Shown here: piece by piece, positions 1 to 9,755 of the stretch
Layout: each line of letters starts with the position of its first letter
Position numbering within the stretch: position 1 is the first letter of the stretch
Assembly (NCBI GenBank): GCA_002307035.1
Contig: DBTL01000165.1
Coordinates: 3,438-53,363, forward strand
Direction: 5' to 3'
DNA length: 49,926 nt
Origin: Bacteroides sp. UBA1317
Lineage (GTDB): Bacteria > Bacteroidota > Bacteroidia > Bacteroidales > Bacteroidaceae
Made by a program: the position numbers and the translations under genes
Notes under the pieces: model-generated
The model's database searches: none
Seen by the model: only the letters and a program-made list of their open reading frames with translations
What the model was told of the DNA's origin: nothing

Positions 1-6
1 GAAAGC

Positions 7-46
7 GGACATTCAACACGCTGATATCGGACATTCAACACGCTGA
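7..46. repeat. Two direct copies of an 18-bp repeat, 22-bp period
   Basis: GGACATTCAACACGCTGA occurs at 7-24 and again, identically, at 29-46, separated by TATC. The same unit, with spacer TCTC, recurs near 34.35 kb. The copies sit at the window edge, so the array may continue to the left. They lie about 175 bp upstream of the plus-strand SusC gene. No open reading frame covers them. The function is unknown: a protein-binding iteron, a recombination site or a dispersed REP-like element are all possible. Confidence 0.85.
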
Positions 47-220
47 AGTTATATCATCAGTAAAATTAGATCTGTTTGTGAAAAATAGTGCTACGACAAG
101 CGGTATATGTGAGTACAAACGGAAAAGAGAATCGTTATATATGTATCATTGTAGCTATAATAAAATGCAAATAACTGATTTCAAGCTACAACAAAGGTTA
201 ATACAAAATTTAGTAATACT

Positions 221-3200
221 ATGAAAAATGAAATTAAGATTAGGCGTCCTATAGCAGATGCTCTAAAATGTAGCAGTAAGCGCATTCCTTTCATTCTCAG
301 CTTGTCCGTCACTTTGGCTATGCCTTTCCCATCGACTGTTCAAGCAAACGAGTTATTGAACACTTCTGCCATACAGCAATCAATTACACAATCAAAAAGA
401 ATCAAAGGTGTTGTAGTGGATGAAACAGGTGAACCATTAATTGGGGTTTCTATTTTAGCAAAAGGTAGTACTGTTGGTGCAATTACAGATTTGGATGGTA
501 ATTTCTCCTTAGATGTTCCGGAATCAAGCAAAACATTGATCGTTTCTTATATTGGTTATAAAACACAAGAGATTACGATTGGTACAAACAAGCAGTTCAG
601 CGTGAAATTGGTGACAGATACACAAGCGTTGGATGAAGTTGTGGTAATTGGTTATGGTACCGTAAAAAAAAGAGATTTGACCGGGGCAGTAACTTCTGTG
701 AAGAATGAAGATATCACATTGACACCTTCTGCTAACCCAATGCAAGCCTTGCAAGGAAAGGTAGCAGGGTTGGACATTACAAAATCATCCGGTCAAGCCG
801 GTGCAGGTGTAACCATGCAATTACGAGGTAATAGGTCATTCAAAGCAAGTGGCAATCCAACCTTCATTATTGATGGAATGCCAGGCGATTATTCTACATT
901 GAATCCCAATGATATTGAAAGTATTGAAGTATTGAAAGACGCATCTTCCACTGCGATTTATGGCTCTGCCGGCTCCAATGGAGTTATTATCATTACTACG
1001 AAAGCTGGCAATATAGGAAAAGTTAACGTTAATGTGAATGCTTATGCGGGATTCAACGGCTGGGCTACTCTCCCCAAAATGCGTAGTGGAGAAAGTTACA
1101 TCAACACAATGCGTGAAGCAAAACAGGCTGCCGGAACTTATATTTCTGATGAAGACTTATTCTCCTCTACCGAAGCATACCAAGCTCATTTGGACGGACA
1201 GTATCTAAATTGGGCTGATTTATTGATGCAAAACGGGTTTACTCAAAACTATAGTATATCAGCTCAGGGAGGTACCGAAAAAACAAAAGCTTACTTTTCA
1301 ATGAATTTCTCGGACGAGCAGGGTCAATACACCGGCGATAATTATAAGGTTTATTCTACCAATATCAAGGTTGATCACAAAGTGAAAGATTGGTTGAGTC
1401 TTGGTGTAAACATGCAGGGTTCCTACGTATATCAAAATAAAGCATACGCCAAATTGGTTAACGCTCTGGTATCTGTTCCATTGGGGGAAGCTTATGATGA
1501 AGACGGAAACATTAATGTAACTCCTATCATTGGCGATGGCAATACAATCAATCTGTTGTTAGATCAAGATAAAAGTGTATATCGAAACAACGTCCAGAAC
1601 TTCAAGCTATACCTTAACCCCTACATTGAAATCAAGCCTCTGAAAGGTCTATCTGTAATCTCTCGTTTGAACTTATCATTAAACTATAACCGTAACAACT
1701 ATTTTCAGGGCATTGGTTCATACCAATATTATAATGCCTCTGGAGCATCAGCAGTAGGAACCAACGACAATGTATATGCATCTATCACTCAAAACAGAAA
1801 CTACAATTACAAATGGGAGAATATTGCAACCTACAAATTCGACATCGACGATCATTCGTTTACACTGACTGGTGTCACTACATGGAATCACAATCAATCC
1901 GACAATTCGTACATGATGCAAAATAATATTGTGAATAATAAGTTCTTATGGCATAACATAAACTCGACAGCAGCTACAGCTACTTCCTCTTATTCCATGT
2001 CAAAAGGTCTGGGTTTTATCGGGCGCATCAATTATTCATACCTTGGCAGATACTTGTTCTCAGCTTCTGTACGCCAAGACGGTTCTTCCGTATTAGCTAA
2101 TGGCAACAGATGGAATTCATTTCCTGCATTCTCCGTTGGATGGCGCATTTCTGACGAAAGTTTCATGAAAGTAACTCAAAATTGGCTGAGTAATTTGAAA
2201 TTGCGTATTGGCTACGGTGTTACCGGAGTTTCATCTATTGATGCCTATACATCGACGGCACAATTGGATAATAGCTATTATTCATTAGGTGGCGTGAAAG
2301 AGCAAACATATTACTTCAGTCAAAACTATCCCAATGCAGATTTAAGTTGGGAAAAATCTTACAATTGGAACTTTGGTTTGGATGCTTCTTTCTTAAAAAA
2401 TAGAATTGAATTAACGGCCGATTTTTATAATACAAAGACAAAAGGCGTAATCTGGTCACGAAAATTACCGGTAACAAATGGCGCGTACAATGCTAGTACA
2501 CAGTATTATATGAATATGAATATCTGCCAAACAAAGAACACTGGTCTCGAACTCAGCCTAAATACCCGTAACATCGACACAAAAGATTTCAAGTGGAATT
2601 CCTCATTGACCTTTGCACAAAATAAAGAAAAGATAGTTTCTCTTACTGACGGGGTTTCCAATAATATCACAAACGGAGACTACGCTTTATCGATAGGACA
2701 TCCGGTTAATTCTTTCTATAATTACAAGATTGATGGAATATGGCAATTAGGAGAAGAAGATGATGCCGCTGTATTTGGCACAACTCCGGGAGGTATTAAA
2801 GTGAATGTACCGGGATTGATACGTGAGTCTGCTGGAGTGTATTACAAAGTTGATGAGAGTAGCGGCGAAAAAACATACTACAATGCCGATAACAAATATG
2901 TTATTAGTGGATCTGACTATCAAATTATAGGACATAATTCTCCGGATTGGACAGCTGGTTTCCAAAACCAATTTACATACAAGAATTTCGATTTAACCAT
3001 TTATGCATATATGCGTTGGGGGCAAATGATCAATTATGAAATGTTGGGATATTACAATACATCAGGAACAGGAAACTTTCCGAAGTATTTCAATTATTGG
3101 ACCGAGACAAATCCATCCAATGACTTCCCTGCAATGAATTCATCAAAAGAGTTAAAGAGTTACACCGGTTACGGAGCTCTAAACTATGTGGATGGTTCTT

Positions 3201-3415
3201 TCTTCAAAATTAAGAATGTAACACTAGGATACACTTTCTCTAAAAATGCTTTAAAAACGATTGGTTTGGAAAAATGCCGCCTATACGCAACTATGACCAA
3301 TCCCTTTATTGTGGCAAAAAGTCATTTACTAAAACAATATGATCCCGAGATGAATGGTAGCCTAAACTATCCATTAACAAAACAATTGGTCTTTGGTGTG
3401 AATATATCATTCTAA
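221..3415 (+). CDS. SusC-like TonB-dependent outer-membrane transporter (left pair)
   Basis: This is the outer-membrane barrel of a SusC/SusD glycan importer, which draws oligosaccharides into the periplasm using TonB energy. The 1064-residue length fits the family. A long basic N-region and hydrophobic core give a signal peptide ending near residue 42 (VQA). A carboxypeptidase-regulatory-like beta-sandwich follows at about 61-132 with the usual GEPLIGVSI and ITDLDGNFSL motifs. The TonB-box-like DEVVVIGYG is at about 138-146. The plug domain follows, ending near GVIIITTK, then the 22-strand barrel, which ends in an aromatic residue (NISF). There is no STN domain, so it does not look like a sigma-regulating transducer. 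The SusD partner starts 22 bp downstream. The pair converges on the GH3 gene. The substrate cannot be read from sequence; proximity suggests a plant cell-wall glycan. Confidence 0.95.
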   Translation: MKNEIKIRRPIADALKCSSKRIPFILSLSVTLAMPFPSTVQANELLNTSAIQQSITQSKRIKGVVVDETGEPLIGVSILAKGSTVGAITDLDGNFSLDVPESSKTLIVSYIGYKTQEITIGTNKQFSVKLVTDTQALDEVVVIGYGTVKKRDLTGAVTSVKNEDITLTPSANPMQALQGKVAGLDITKSSGQAGAGVTMQLRGNRSFKASGNPTFIIDGMPGDYSTLNPNDIESIEVLKDASSTAIYGSAGSNGVIIITTKAGNIGKVNVNVNAYAGFNGWATLPKMRSGESYINTMREAKQAAGTYISDEDLFSSTEAYQAHLDGQYLNWADLLMQNGFTQNYSISAQGGTEKTKAYFSMNFSDEQGQYTGDNYKVYSTNIKVDHKVKDWLSLGVNMQGSYVYQNKAYAKLVNALVSVPLGEAYDEDGNINVTPIIGDGNTINLLLDQDKSVYRNNVQNFKLYLNPYIEIKPLKGLSVISRLNLSLNYNRNNYFQGIGSYQYYNASGASAVGTNDNVYASITQNRNYNYKWENIATYKFDIDDHSFTLTGVTTWNHNQSDNSYMMQNNIVNNKFLWHNINSTAATATSSYSMSKGLGFIGRINYSYLGRYLFSASVRQDGSSVLANGNRWNSFPAFSVGWRISDESFMKVTQNWLSNLKLRIGYGVTGVSSIDAYTSTAQLDNSYYSLGGVKEQTYYFSQNYPNADLSWEKSYNWNFGLDASFLKNRIELTADFYNTKTKGVIWSRKLPVTNGAYNASTQYYMNMNICQTKNTGLELSLNTRNIDTKDFKWNSSLTFAQNKEKIVSLTDGVSNNITNGDYALSIGHPVNSFYNYKIDGIWQLGEEDDAAVFGTTPGGIKVNVPGLIRESAGVYYKVDESSGEKTYYNADNKYVISGSDYQIIGHNSPDWTAGFQNQFTYKNFDLTIYAYMRWGQMINYEMLGYYNTSGTGNFPKYFNYWTETNPSNDFPAMNSSKELKSYTGYGALNYVDGSFFKIKNVTLGYTFSKNALKTIGLEKCRLYATMTNPFIVAKSHLLKQYDPEMNGSLNYPLTKQLVFGVNISF

Positions 3416-3437
3416 ATTAACTCCTAAAATATTTGTA

Positions 3438-5381
3438 ATGAAGACATTATTATCAAAAGTAGTTATCGCTATATGCGCAGCTACATCAATATATTCCTGT
3501 TCGTTAGATGAATACAATCCGAGTGGATCGGGAGAAATTACCCTTCAAACCTTTGAAGGATGGAAAGGAATGGCTACAAGTTGCTATTCACCACTTTATG
3601 ATCAGTTATTTTCTGCTTCAGATTATTTGTTTGTAGCAGAAACTGGTACAGATATTTGGCTGACCTCGAACAATACAACCAATACGCAACAATTGTTCTA
3701 TTATGAAGGTCTTACAACAAATACAAATGCAACTGACAAACTTTTCACTCAAGCGTATGCTAAAATCAATACATGCAACGCAGTGATTGGTCGTGCTAGC
3801 AACTTAGCGGATGGAGATGCAGCAGATATAGCTACCATTGTTGGTGAAGCAAAATGTCTAAGGGCGTTTTATTATTTAGTACTCACGACTCAATATGGAG
3901 AAATTCCTTTGTCAACAGAGGAAGCAACTACTGCAGATTTCAATCCTAAACGTGCTTCCTCACAAGATATCTATAATCAAATTACAACAGATCTCAAGGA
4001 TGCGGCAGAAAAGTTAGGAGTAACTCCCTATGAAAGTAATTATGCACGCTGTAGCAAGAAAACAGCACTCGGACTTCTAGCTCGTGCTTATGCACAAGGT
4101 GCAGGTGAAGGATTGACTGAAAATAATATTTCCTATTGGCAACGTGCCAAAGAGGTTGCAGAAGACCTTATTGCTAACAAGGACACTTATGGCGCCTATT
4201 TATACGACAATATAGATGATGTATGGGCACAAAAAAACAATAGGAACAACAAAGAAGCACTATTTGTAGCTGCCGGCCCCCAAGCAGGTAGTAGTGATGC
4301 ATTTAGTTACGGATCTTATGGTTCAAATAAATTATTCACTTATACTTTTTGCGATCCAAACAAATTGAACGATATCTATAAGACAGCCAATAAGCAGAAC
4401 TATTTTTATGGCCGCGTGAATAATTGCCTTATGGCTCCATCAAAGTACTTGATAAACTGTTTCGATGCTAAATATGACAAGCGTTGGGAAAACTCTTTCA
4501 CCACAGCCTTTGCTCAGTTCAGTATGGTCCAACCTTCTTGGGTAAAGTATAATGATAAAATAGTGACTATTACAGATGCTCTTGCCGAGAAATACGGAAA
4601 CAAACCCGGGAAGATCTATCCGTATGTTGACTTAGCGGCTATTAACCAAACCTATGGTGGCAATCAATATGTTGCATCAGTATGGCCTAAAGGTGAGTAT
4701 TCGGGGGATATCACAAAGTTGACGGCTGTTAACAATGTCTATGCCAATCCATATCCGCTGGATAAAGATGAAGATCGCTTCTTGATTTATTTGTCTAAAG
4801 ATGATATGAGTGCGCAAGAAAAAGCCGAACGTCTTTATGTTACAGTAAACATTAATGACTTATTTGATCAAACGGATAAATATGTAACATCTTCTATTGA
4901 TGGGAAAACAAACACTTATAGCCTATTCCCTTCTTTGAATAAATTCAATTGGTCTTATGATGGTTCTTTCTACGGAAGTAACTTACAATGCAAGACTGGT
5001 GATATGTTTATTATGCGTATGGCTGAAGTCTATTTGATCGCTGCCGAAGCGGAACAAAAATTAGGTAATGGAGAGAATGCAGCCGAATACTTGAATGTAT
5101 TACGCAAACGTGCATGCCGCAATGCTGACGATTTTGATGCTCATATGAAATTAACGACTGCCACCGAAGACGATATTTTTGATGAATATGCTCGTGAACT
5201 TTGTGGTGAGTTTAACCGTTGGGCACTATTGAAACGTCACAAAGCATTTGAAACTCGTTTGGCAAAATATAACTCACGTGCAGCAGAAAGCTTTACTTCA
5301 AAGAATTATCTTCGCCCTATTTCATATACTTTCTTAAATCAAATTGAAAATGCGGATGAATTTGGAACAAACGGATATTAA
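3438..5381 (+). CDS. SusD/RagB-like surface glycan-binding lipoprotein (left pair)
   Basis: This surface lipoprotein forms the lid of the SusC barrel and binds oligosaccharide. The signal peptide ends in a lipobox (SIYSC), so Cys21 is the lipidated residue. SusD hallmarks are visible: the first helical segment carries CLRAFYYLVLTTQYGEIPL at about 138-156, and the C-terminal RagB part carries AEVYLIAAEAEQKLG near 535 and FDEYARELCGEFNRW near 590. The length of 647 residues is within the family range of roughly 500-680. It is translated just after the SusC gene and is probably co-transcribed with it, ending at the terminator at 5405-5438. Ligand specificity is unknown. Confidence 0.94.
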   Translation: MKTLLSKVVIAICAATSIYSCSLDEYNPSGSGEITLQTFEGWKGMATSCYSPLYDQLFSASDYLFVAETGTDIWLTSNNTTNTQQLFYYEGLTTNTNATDKLFTQAYAKINTCNAVIGRASNLADGDAADIATIVGEAKCLRAFYYLVLTTQYGEIPLSTEEATTADFNPKRASSQDIYNQITTDLKDAAEKLGVTPYESNYARCSKKTALGLLARAYAQGAGEGLTENNISYWQRAKEVAEDLIANKDTYGAYLYDNIDDVWAQKNNRNNKEALFVAAGPQAGSSDAFSYGSYGSNKLFTYTFCDPNKLNDIYKTANKQNYFYGRVNNCLMAPSKYLINCFDAKYDKRWENSFTTAFAQFSMVQPSWVKYNDKIVTITDALAEKYGNKPGKIYPYVDLAAINQTYGGNQYVASVWPKGEYSGDITKLTAVNNVYANPYPLDKDEDRFLIYLSKDDMSAQEKAERLYVTVNINDLFDQTDKYVTSSIDGKTNTYSLFPSLNKFNWSYDGSFYGSNLQCKTGDMFIMRMAEVYLIAAEAEQKLGNGENAAEYLNVLRKRACRNADDFDAHMKLTTATEDDIFDEYARELCGEFNRWALLKRHKAFETRLAKYNSRAAESFTSKNYLRPISYTFLNQIENADEFGTNGY

Positions 5382-5404
5382 GCAGTAAAAAATATTTTGT
5401 ATGC

Positions 5405-5438
5405 AAGGAGGGGCCACATCTGACCCCTCCTTCTTTTT
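5405..5438 (+). terminator. Rho-independent terminator after left SusCD pair
   Basis: AAGGAGGGG (5405-5413) pairs with CCCCTCCTT (5424-5432) around a 10-nt loop and is followed by CTTTTT. It lies 23 bp after the SusD stop codon. The GH3 gene converges from the other side, with its stop codon at 5486. The stem may also slow that transcript, although the T-run on the minus-strand side is about 14 nt away. Confidence 0.85.
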
Positions 5439-5485
5439 GCTCTAAAAAATAAATTTCTTGAAATAAAATGAAGTTTAAGCCTATA

Positions 5486-8098
5486 CTATTTTATTACGAG
5501 CTTCAAACTCTTTAAATCTTTATCCAAAGAACTGCTACCATAGAATAGCTTATATTCTCCCGGAAGGCTACGCACCGTATTTGATGCCACATCAAACCAT
5601 TGAAGATCGTCTGCCGAAAGTTCTATTTTCACTTGTTGGCTCTCTCCTGCTTTGAGAAAAATGCGTTTAAACCCGCGCAAAGTTTTTATCGGACCTTCTG
5701 TATCCGACGGACGATTCAGGTATACCTGAACGACTTCATCTCCGTCTTTCTTGCCCGTGTTGGTTACAGGTATGGTCAGAGTTACTTTCTCTCCTGCCTC
5801 TACGATTGTCTTATCCAGCGTGCCATTGCCATAAGCAAAAGTGGTATAACTTAAGCCGTAACCGAACGGGAAAAGCGCTTCTCCTTTAAAGAAGCGATAG
5901 GTACGGCCTTTCATGTCGTAATTCTCGAAATCGGGAAGTTGCGCTGTATTCTTATAGAAAGTGACAGGTAATCGTCCGGCAGGATTATAATCTCCGAAAA
6001 TGACATCGGCCAAAGCTGTTCCGGCTGCTTGCCCCGGATACCATGCCTGAAGAATAGCATCACAAATTTCACTTTCCGGCTCCAGGCCAACAGCCGAACC
6101 CGAACAGTTCACAAAGATGATTTTCTTACCTGCTTCTTTTAGTTTCTTAAGCAAGTTACGTTGTACAGCAGGTAATTCAATGCTGGTACGATCTCCACCC
6201 TTAAATCCTTCTATTTTAACAGACATCTCCTCACCTTCAAGTTTCGGGGAAATTCCCCCGGCAAAGATTACGACATCGGCATCTTTTACGGATGACACCG
6301 CCTTGTCAAAGTCCAGGTCCACTTCTTTGCCAATATTAAAGGCCAATACACCATCATAGCGCACTGCATATTGCAATTCAATATCGTATGATTTCCCGAC
6401 TTCGGCTTTAAGTACATATATGTTAGTTGGAAAACCTATATTTTTTCCAGTCTTGATCTCTGTTCCATCAATAGATAAGGTGTAGCTTCCGACTAAACTA
6501 AGATTGAAACAAATATCACCTGACTCTTTTGGAGTAAAAACAGAATGGTAACGAGCTGAAAAAACAGATAATGGCACACCACGTGCAAAGACAGTCCCAC
6601 CTGCTGCATTAAAAGAAAAGGGTGTTTTTACCCAATCTTTAGCTACCGGTTCACCTTCAAATTCAGTATTACCATAATAAATGGCTTCAAATCCTTGCTG
6701 TCCATTCAATGCGCATTGGTCGAACAGGCTATTAATGCCTTTGCTCTGTGTATGGTCACAACCAAATTCGTAAATAAGCTGAGAAGCAGGAATTTTGCTC
6801 CGTATTCCTTCCAGAAAAGTGGTTGTATGAAGAGGAAATCCATTATAGTTCGCCCACATGGTTACAGAATCTATTGCATTGGGGCCCATCACTGCCACTT
6901 TAAGATCTCTGGAAAGTGGCAAAATATTATTCTTATTCAAAAGAAGGGTCATGCTCTCACGAGCCATATTCAAAGCTAATTGTTGATGTTTAGGAGAGTT
7001 GATTGTCTCGTCTTTAATTTTCATCCATGGTACAATAGACGGATCGTCCATCTCACCGAGTTCGAAACGGGCTTTAAGCAAACGAATAACAGATTCATTA
7101 ATTTTTTCTTCTTTAATAAGTCCTTGTTTCACTGCATCGGGTAAGCTACCGTAAAACGGGCCACACTCCACATCAGTACCACTCATCACTGCTCTGGCAG
7201 AAGCATGAGCCGCATCGGGTTCTGTGCCATGTCCCTTAGGTATCGGATTAAAGAAATCGGCAATAGCCCAACAGTCGCTCACTACCATGTCTTTAAATCC
7301 CCATTCATCACGCAAAATCTGCATCAACAGTCGGTTGGAACCACAGCAGGGATCACCTTCAAAGCGATTATAAGCACACATCACTTCTTTTACTTTGGCT
7401 TTCTGTACAAGGTCTTTGAAAGCGGGCAGATAGGTTTCCCATAAATCACGGGATGAGATATTTTCAGCATTATAGGTATGTCTGTTCCATTCCGGACCGC
7501 TATGTACGGCAAAGTGTTTAGCACAGGCATGCAATTTGTTGTATTTAGCATTGGGATCTCCCTGCAAGCCACGAACTACAGCTTGCCCCATCTGACTGGT
7601 AAGATAAGGATCTTCTCCATAGGTTTCTTGCCCTCTGCCCCAACGGGGGTCACGAAAGATGTTAATATTGGGTGTCCATACGGTAAGTCCCTGATAGCGC
7701 CCATGCTGTCCTGCGCTACTGAATTGACGGTATTTGACACGAGCCTCATCACTTACCGCATCGAATACCTGATAGAGAAGAGCATTATCAAAAGATGCTG
7801 CCATACTAATGGTTTGAGGAAATACAGTGGCGCTCCCCGCACGAGCGATACCATGAAGAGCTTCACTCCACCAGTCGTATGCTTTGATACCCAGACGAGG
7901 AACGGCTACGGAAGAGTTTTGCATCAAGCCAACTTTCTCTTCCAATGTAAGTCGTGGAAGAAGGTCTTTAGCACGCTCTTCGGGAGTCAGTAGAGGATTC
8001 TTATAAGCATCTTGTGCCATTGCCGCCACAGGCAGTAAGCAGAGACACAAAGCCAACTGCTTGAGTTTTACAAATTTAATGGATTTCATATCATTCAT
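5486..8098 (-). CDS. GH3 glycosidase with inserted PA14-like domain (beta-xylosidase/beta-glucosidase type)
   Basis: This is a retaining exo-glycosidase of family GH3, probably periplasmic; a signal peptide ends at AMA (residue 28). The TIM-barrel domain spans about 35-350. It contains GEDPYL (161-166), the KHF substrate motif (K194-H195) and the nucleophile in VVSDCW (Asp275). Cys after the Asp is common in the xylosidase-like branch, where Trp is usual in glucosidases. The second domain begins near 390 and is split by a PA14-like beta-domain at about 465-595. It resumes with the EGEE loop (621-624), a candidate acid/base site. A fibronectin-III-like domain closes the protein (about 765-860). 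The start could also be Met4. The gene is 13 bp downstream of the GH63-like gene and presumably co-transcribed with it. Bond specificity (xylose, glucose or arabinose) is not decided by sequence. Confidence 0.92.
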   Translation of the reverse strand: MNDMKSIKFVKLKQLALCLCLLPVAAMAQDAYKNPLLTPEERAKDLLPRLTLEEKVGLMQNSSVAVPRLGIKAYDWWSEALHGIARAGSATVFPQTISMAASFDNALLYQVFDAVSDEARVKYRQFSSAGQHGRYQGLTVWTPNINIFRDPRWGRGQETYGEDPYLTSQMGQAVVRGLQGDPNAKYNKLHACAKHFAVHSGPEWNRHTYNAENISSRDLWETYLPAFKDLVQKAKVKEVMCAYNRFEGDPCCGSNRLLMQILRDEWGFKDMVVSDCWAIADFFNPIPKGHGTEPDAAHASARAVMSGTDVECGPFYGSLPDAVKQGLIKEEKINESVIRLLKARFELGEMDDPSIVPWMKIKDETINSPKHQQLALNMARESMTLLLNKNNILPLSRDLKVAVMGPNAIDSVTMWANYNGFPLHTTTFLEGIRSKIPASQLIYEFGCDHTQSKGINSLFDQCALNGQQGFEAIYYGNTEFEGEPVAKDWVKTPFSFNAAGGTVFARGVPLSVFSARYHSVFTPKESGDICFNLSLVGSYTLSIDGTEIKTGKNIGFPTNIYVLKAEVGKSYDIELQYAVRYDGVLAFNIGKEVDLDFDKAVSSVKDADVVIFAGGISPKLEGEEMSVKIEGFKGGDRTSIELPAVQRNLLKKLKEAGKKIIFVNCSGSAVGLEPESEICDAILQAWYPGQAAGTALADVIFGDYNPAGRLPVTFYKNTAQLPDFENYDMKGRTYRFFKGEALFPFGYGLSYTTFAYGNGTLDKTIVEAGEKVTLTIPVTNTGKKDGDEVVQVYLNRPSDTEGPIKTLRGFKRIFLKAGESQQVKIELSADDLQWFDVASNTVRSLPGEYKLFYGSSSLDKDLKSLKLVIK

Positions 8099-8111
8099 TT
8101 TACTAGTTATT

Positions 8112-9497
8112 TCAGAATTCGGTGATCATCTCTTTGCCATCAAGCCATGCTGCCATATTCAGCACCAATAAATTCCAGTTTTGAAAACCTTTATTGAGTA
8201 CTGGCTCGCCATTTTCAGGCAAATAATATTCGTGCAATGCGCCAAAGCGTTCATAATCACGGCCCAACAACAAAATGGTTTTCTCAGCCAGTTGACGGGC
8301 ATCTTCATTGAATCCGTACTTAACTAGTCCACGGAATACAAGATAATTGGCATTGATCCATACAGGACCCTGCCAGGAGGATGGATTTCCACTGGCACGA
8401 AGATTATACATCTTCTCCAGCGGCGAAAGCGTCCTGATTCCAGCAGGTGCATTGAAAGAAGTGGTATCGCGATACTGTGTTTCCACTATCTGACGGGCTT
8501 GTTCGGGAGTAGCAATACCTGCCCACATAGCCATAAACCCACTCCATACACTGAAACGCTGTATCAGGCAATCGTAATTGCGGGGCTGACCGACATGCAG
8601 AAAGAAATCACCTTTCTTGAGGGTTTCCACCTGCGGCTTTTCTATCGGTAACAGGTTGAGATCAACACTATAGTAGAATTTGTCTCGCTGATCCCAGCAA
8701 TTCTTGCGGATAGCTTCGCAGAGAATATCTGCCTCGGAACGATAGGTTTTAGCAATCTCATCCATATGCAAGCTTTTGGCAATGTATTCCATAGCCAGAA
8801 GTTCACGATACATCAGTGAATTAAGAAAGATAGAGCCGGAACTTTCATGAGGACGAAAAAAAGTACTGGGATCATTATCTACTCCGATAGCCTCGTCTGT
8901 TTCCCAGTAGAGAAGCCCTGTTAGCTTATCACGATGGAAATTCCAATATTTATCGACAAAGGCTTGAAGAGTATAGAAATTCTCTCTAAGCCATTCGGCA
9001 TCGCCATCCATGTTCTTTATGATAAATGCTGCATGTTGTGCCAGGCAAGGCTTATGCATATTGCTTTTCCATGGATTACGTTTGGATAGCATCACCTCAC
9101 GTGAAGGGGCATCACGCTCAATCCAGATAGGAATCCATCCGTCCATACCACCATAATTGAGTGAATTCAACACACAACCTTGCTCGTATTTCAGCGCCTC
9201 ATCTCTATCGGCTTTACTCCCTTTCTCCAATAGAATCTGTCGAAGTGCTACATTGCTCAACCAAGAATCCCAATCCCACAACATATCGAGGTATTGGCTA
9301 CTACCGGGAGCGAGAAAAGGATATTTCAGTGCACCGCCGGGACTACGATACATACCTTTCATATCTTTGTAGATGTGTTCGCGACAGATTGTCTTGTATT
9401 TCTCCACGTTTTGTGGCGTTCTCTCCGGTATTTGTGCAAACACTGTTGCCGCACAAAAAATTGTAATTGCAGTAGTTAATGTCTTGATCGGGTTCAT
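8112..9497 (-). CDS. Secreted (alpha/alpha)6 glycosidase of the GH63/GH37 clan
   Basis: This is a 461-residue protein with a signal peptide ending near residue 21 (VFA). It has the conserved blocks of clan GH-L (alpha/alpha)6-barrel enzymes, which invert alpha-glucosidic or related bonds: WDWDSW (74-79), GVDNDPS (205-211, with the likely catalytic Asp), GPVWINANYL (377-386) and HEYYLPENGEP (422-432, with a likely catalytic Glu). It lacks the large N-terminal beta-domain of eukaryotic GH63 glucosidases and resembles the short bacterial forms (mannosylglycerate-hydrolase-like or trehalase-like). It heads a two-gene unit with GH3, with its own promoter-like box upstream, and is separated by a terminator from the RG-II operon. 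I do not recognise it as part of known RG-II systems. The substrate is unknown. Confidence 0.8.
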   Translation of the reverse strand: MNPIKTLTTAITIFCAATVFAQIPERTPQNVEKYKTICREHIYKDMKGMYRSPGGALKYPFLAPGSSQYLDMLWDWDSWLSNVALRQILLEKGSKADRDEALKYEQGCVLNSLNYGGMDGWIPIWIERDAPSREVMLSKRNPWKSNMHKPCLAQHAAFIIKNMDGDAEWLRENFYTLQAFVDKYWNFHRDKLTGLLYWETDEAIGVDNDPSTFFRPHESSGSIFLNSLMYRELLAMEYIAKSLHMDEIAKTYRSEADILCEAIRKNCWDQRDKFYYSVDLNLLPIEKPQVETLKKGDFFLHVGQPRNYDCLIQRFSVWSGFMAMWAGIATPEQARQIVETQYRDTTSFNAPAGIRTLSPLEKMYNLRASGNPSSWQGPVWINANYLVFRGLVKYGFNEDARQLAEKTILLLGRDYERFGALHEYYLPENGEPVLNKGFQNWNLLVLNMAAWLDGKEMITEF

Positions 9498-9527
9498 AGT
9501 AATAAGTTATTGTAAGATTTACGATTA

Positions 9528-9562
9528 CAAATATATATTTTTATGTCAGATGAATAGACAAA
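9528..9562 (-). promoter_or_regulatory. Bacteroides-type promoter for GH63-like/GH3 unit
   Basis: On the minus strand TATATTTG (9535-9528) matches the -7 consensus TAnnTTTG, and TTTG (9562-9559) can serve as the -33 element. The 23-nt gap is slightly longer than the usual 19-21. The box would place transcription start about 20 nt before the ATG at 9497. A terminator just upstream (9688-9727) makes a separate promoter here necessary. Confidence 0.5.
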
Positions 9563-9687
9563 AAAATGTAGAATTTACTTAATTCACAAGCAAATAAATG
9601 ATTATGATCATGATCTTTTCTTTATGAATAACACCATAGAATACGATAAGACAAAGTATTTTAGTTCATTCATAAGTAAAAAGAAAT

Positions 9688-9727
9688 AGCCCGATACACT
9701 GATAATAGGCAATCAGCGTACCGGGCT
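9688..9727 (-). terminator. Rho-independent terminator ending the 11-gene RG-II operon
   Basis: Read on the minus strand, a 16-bp stem (AGCCCGGTACGCTGAT against ATCAGTGTATCGGGCT, two G-U pairs) closes an 8-nt loop and is followed by ATTTCTTTTT. It lies 28 bp beyond the stop codon of the GH78 gene at 9756. It marks the end of the long operon and separates it from the GH63/GH3 pair. Confidence 0.85.
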
Positions 9728-9755
9728 ATATAAGACGGATATACTTTTCTAAGGT

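Noticed and set aside
7..46. CRISPR-like array
   Set aside because: The repeats are 18 bp with constant 4-bp spacers, there are only two copies, and no cas gene is present.
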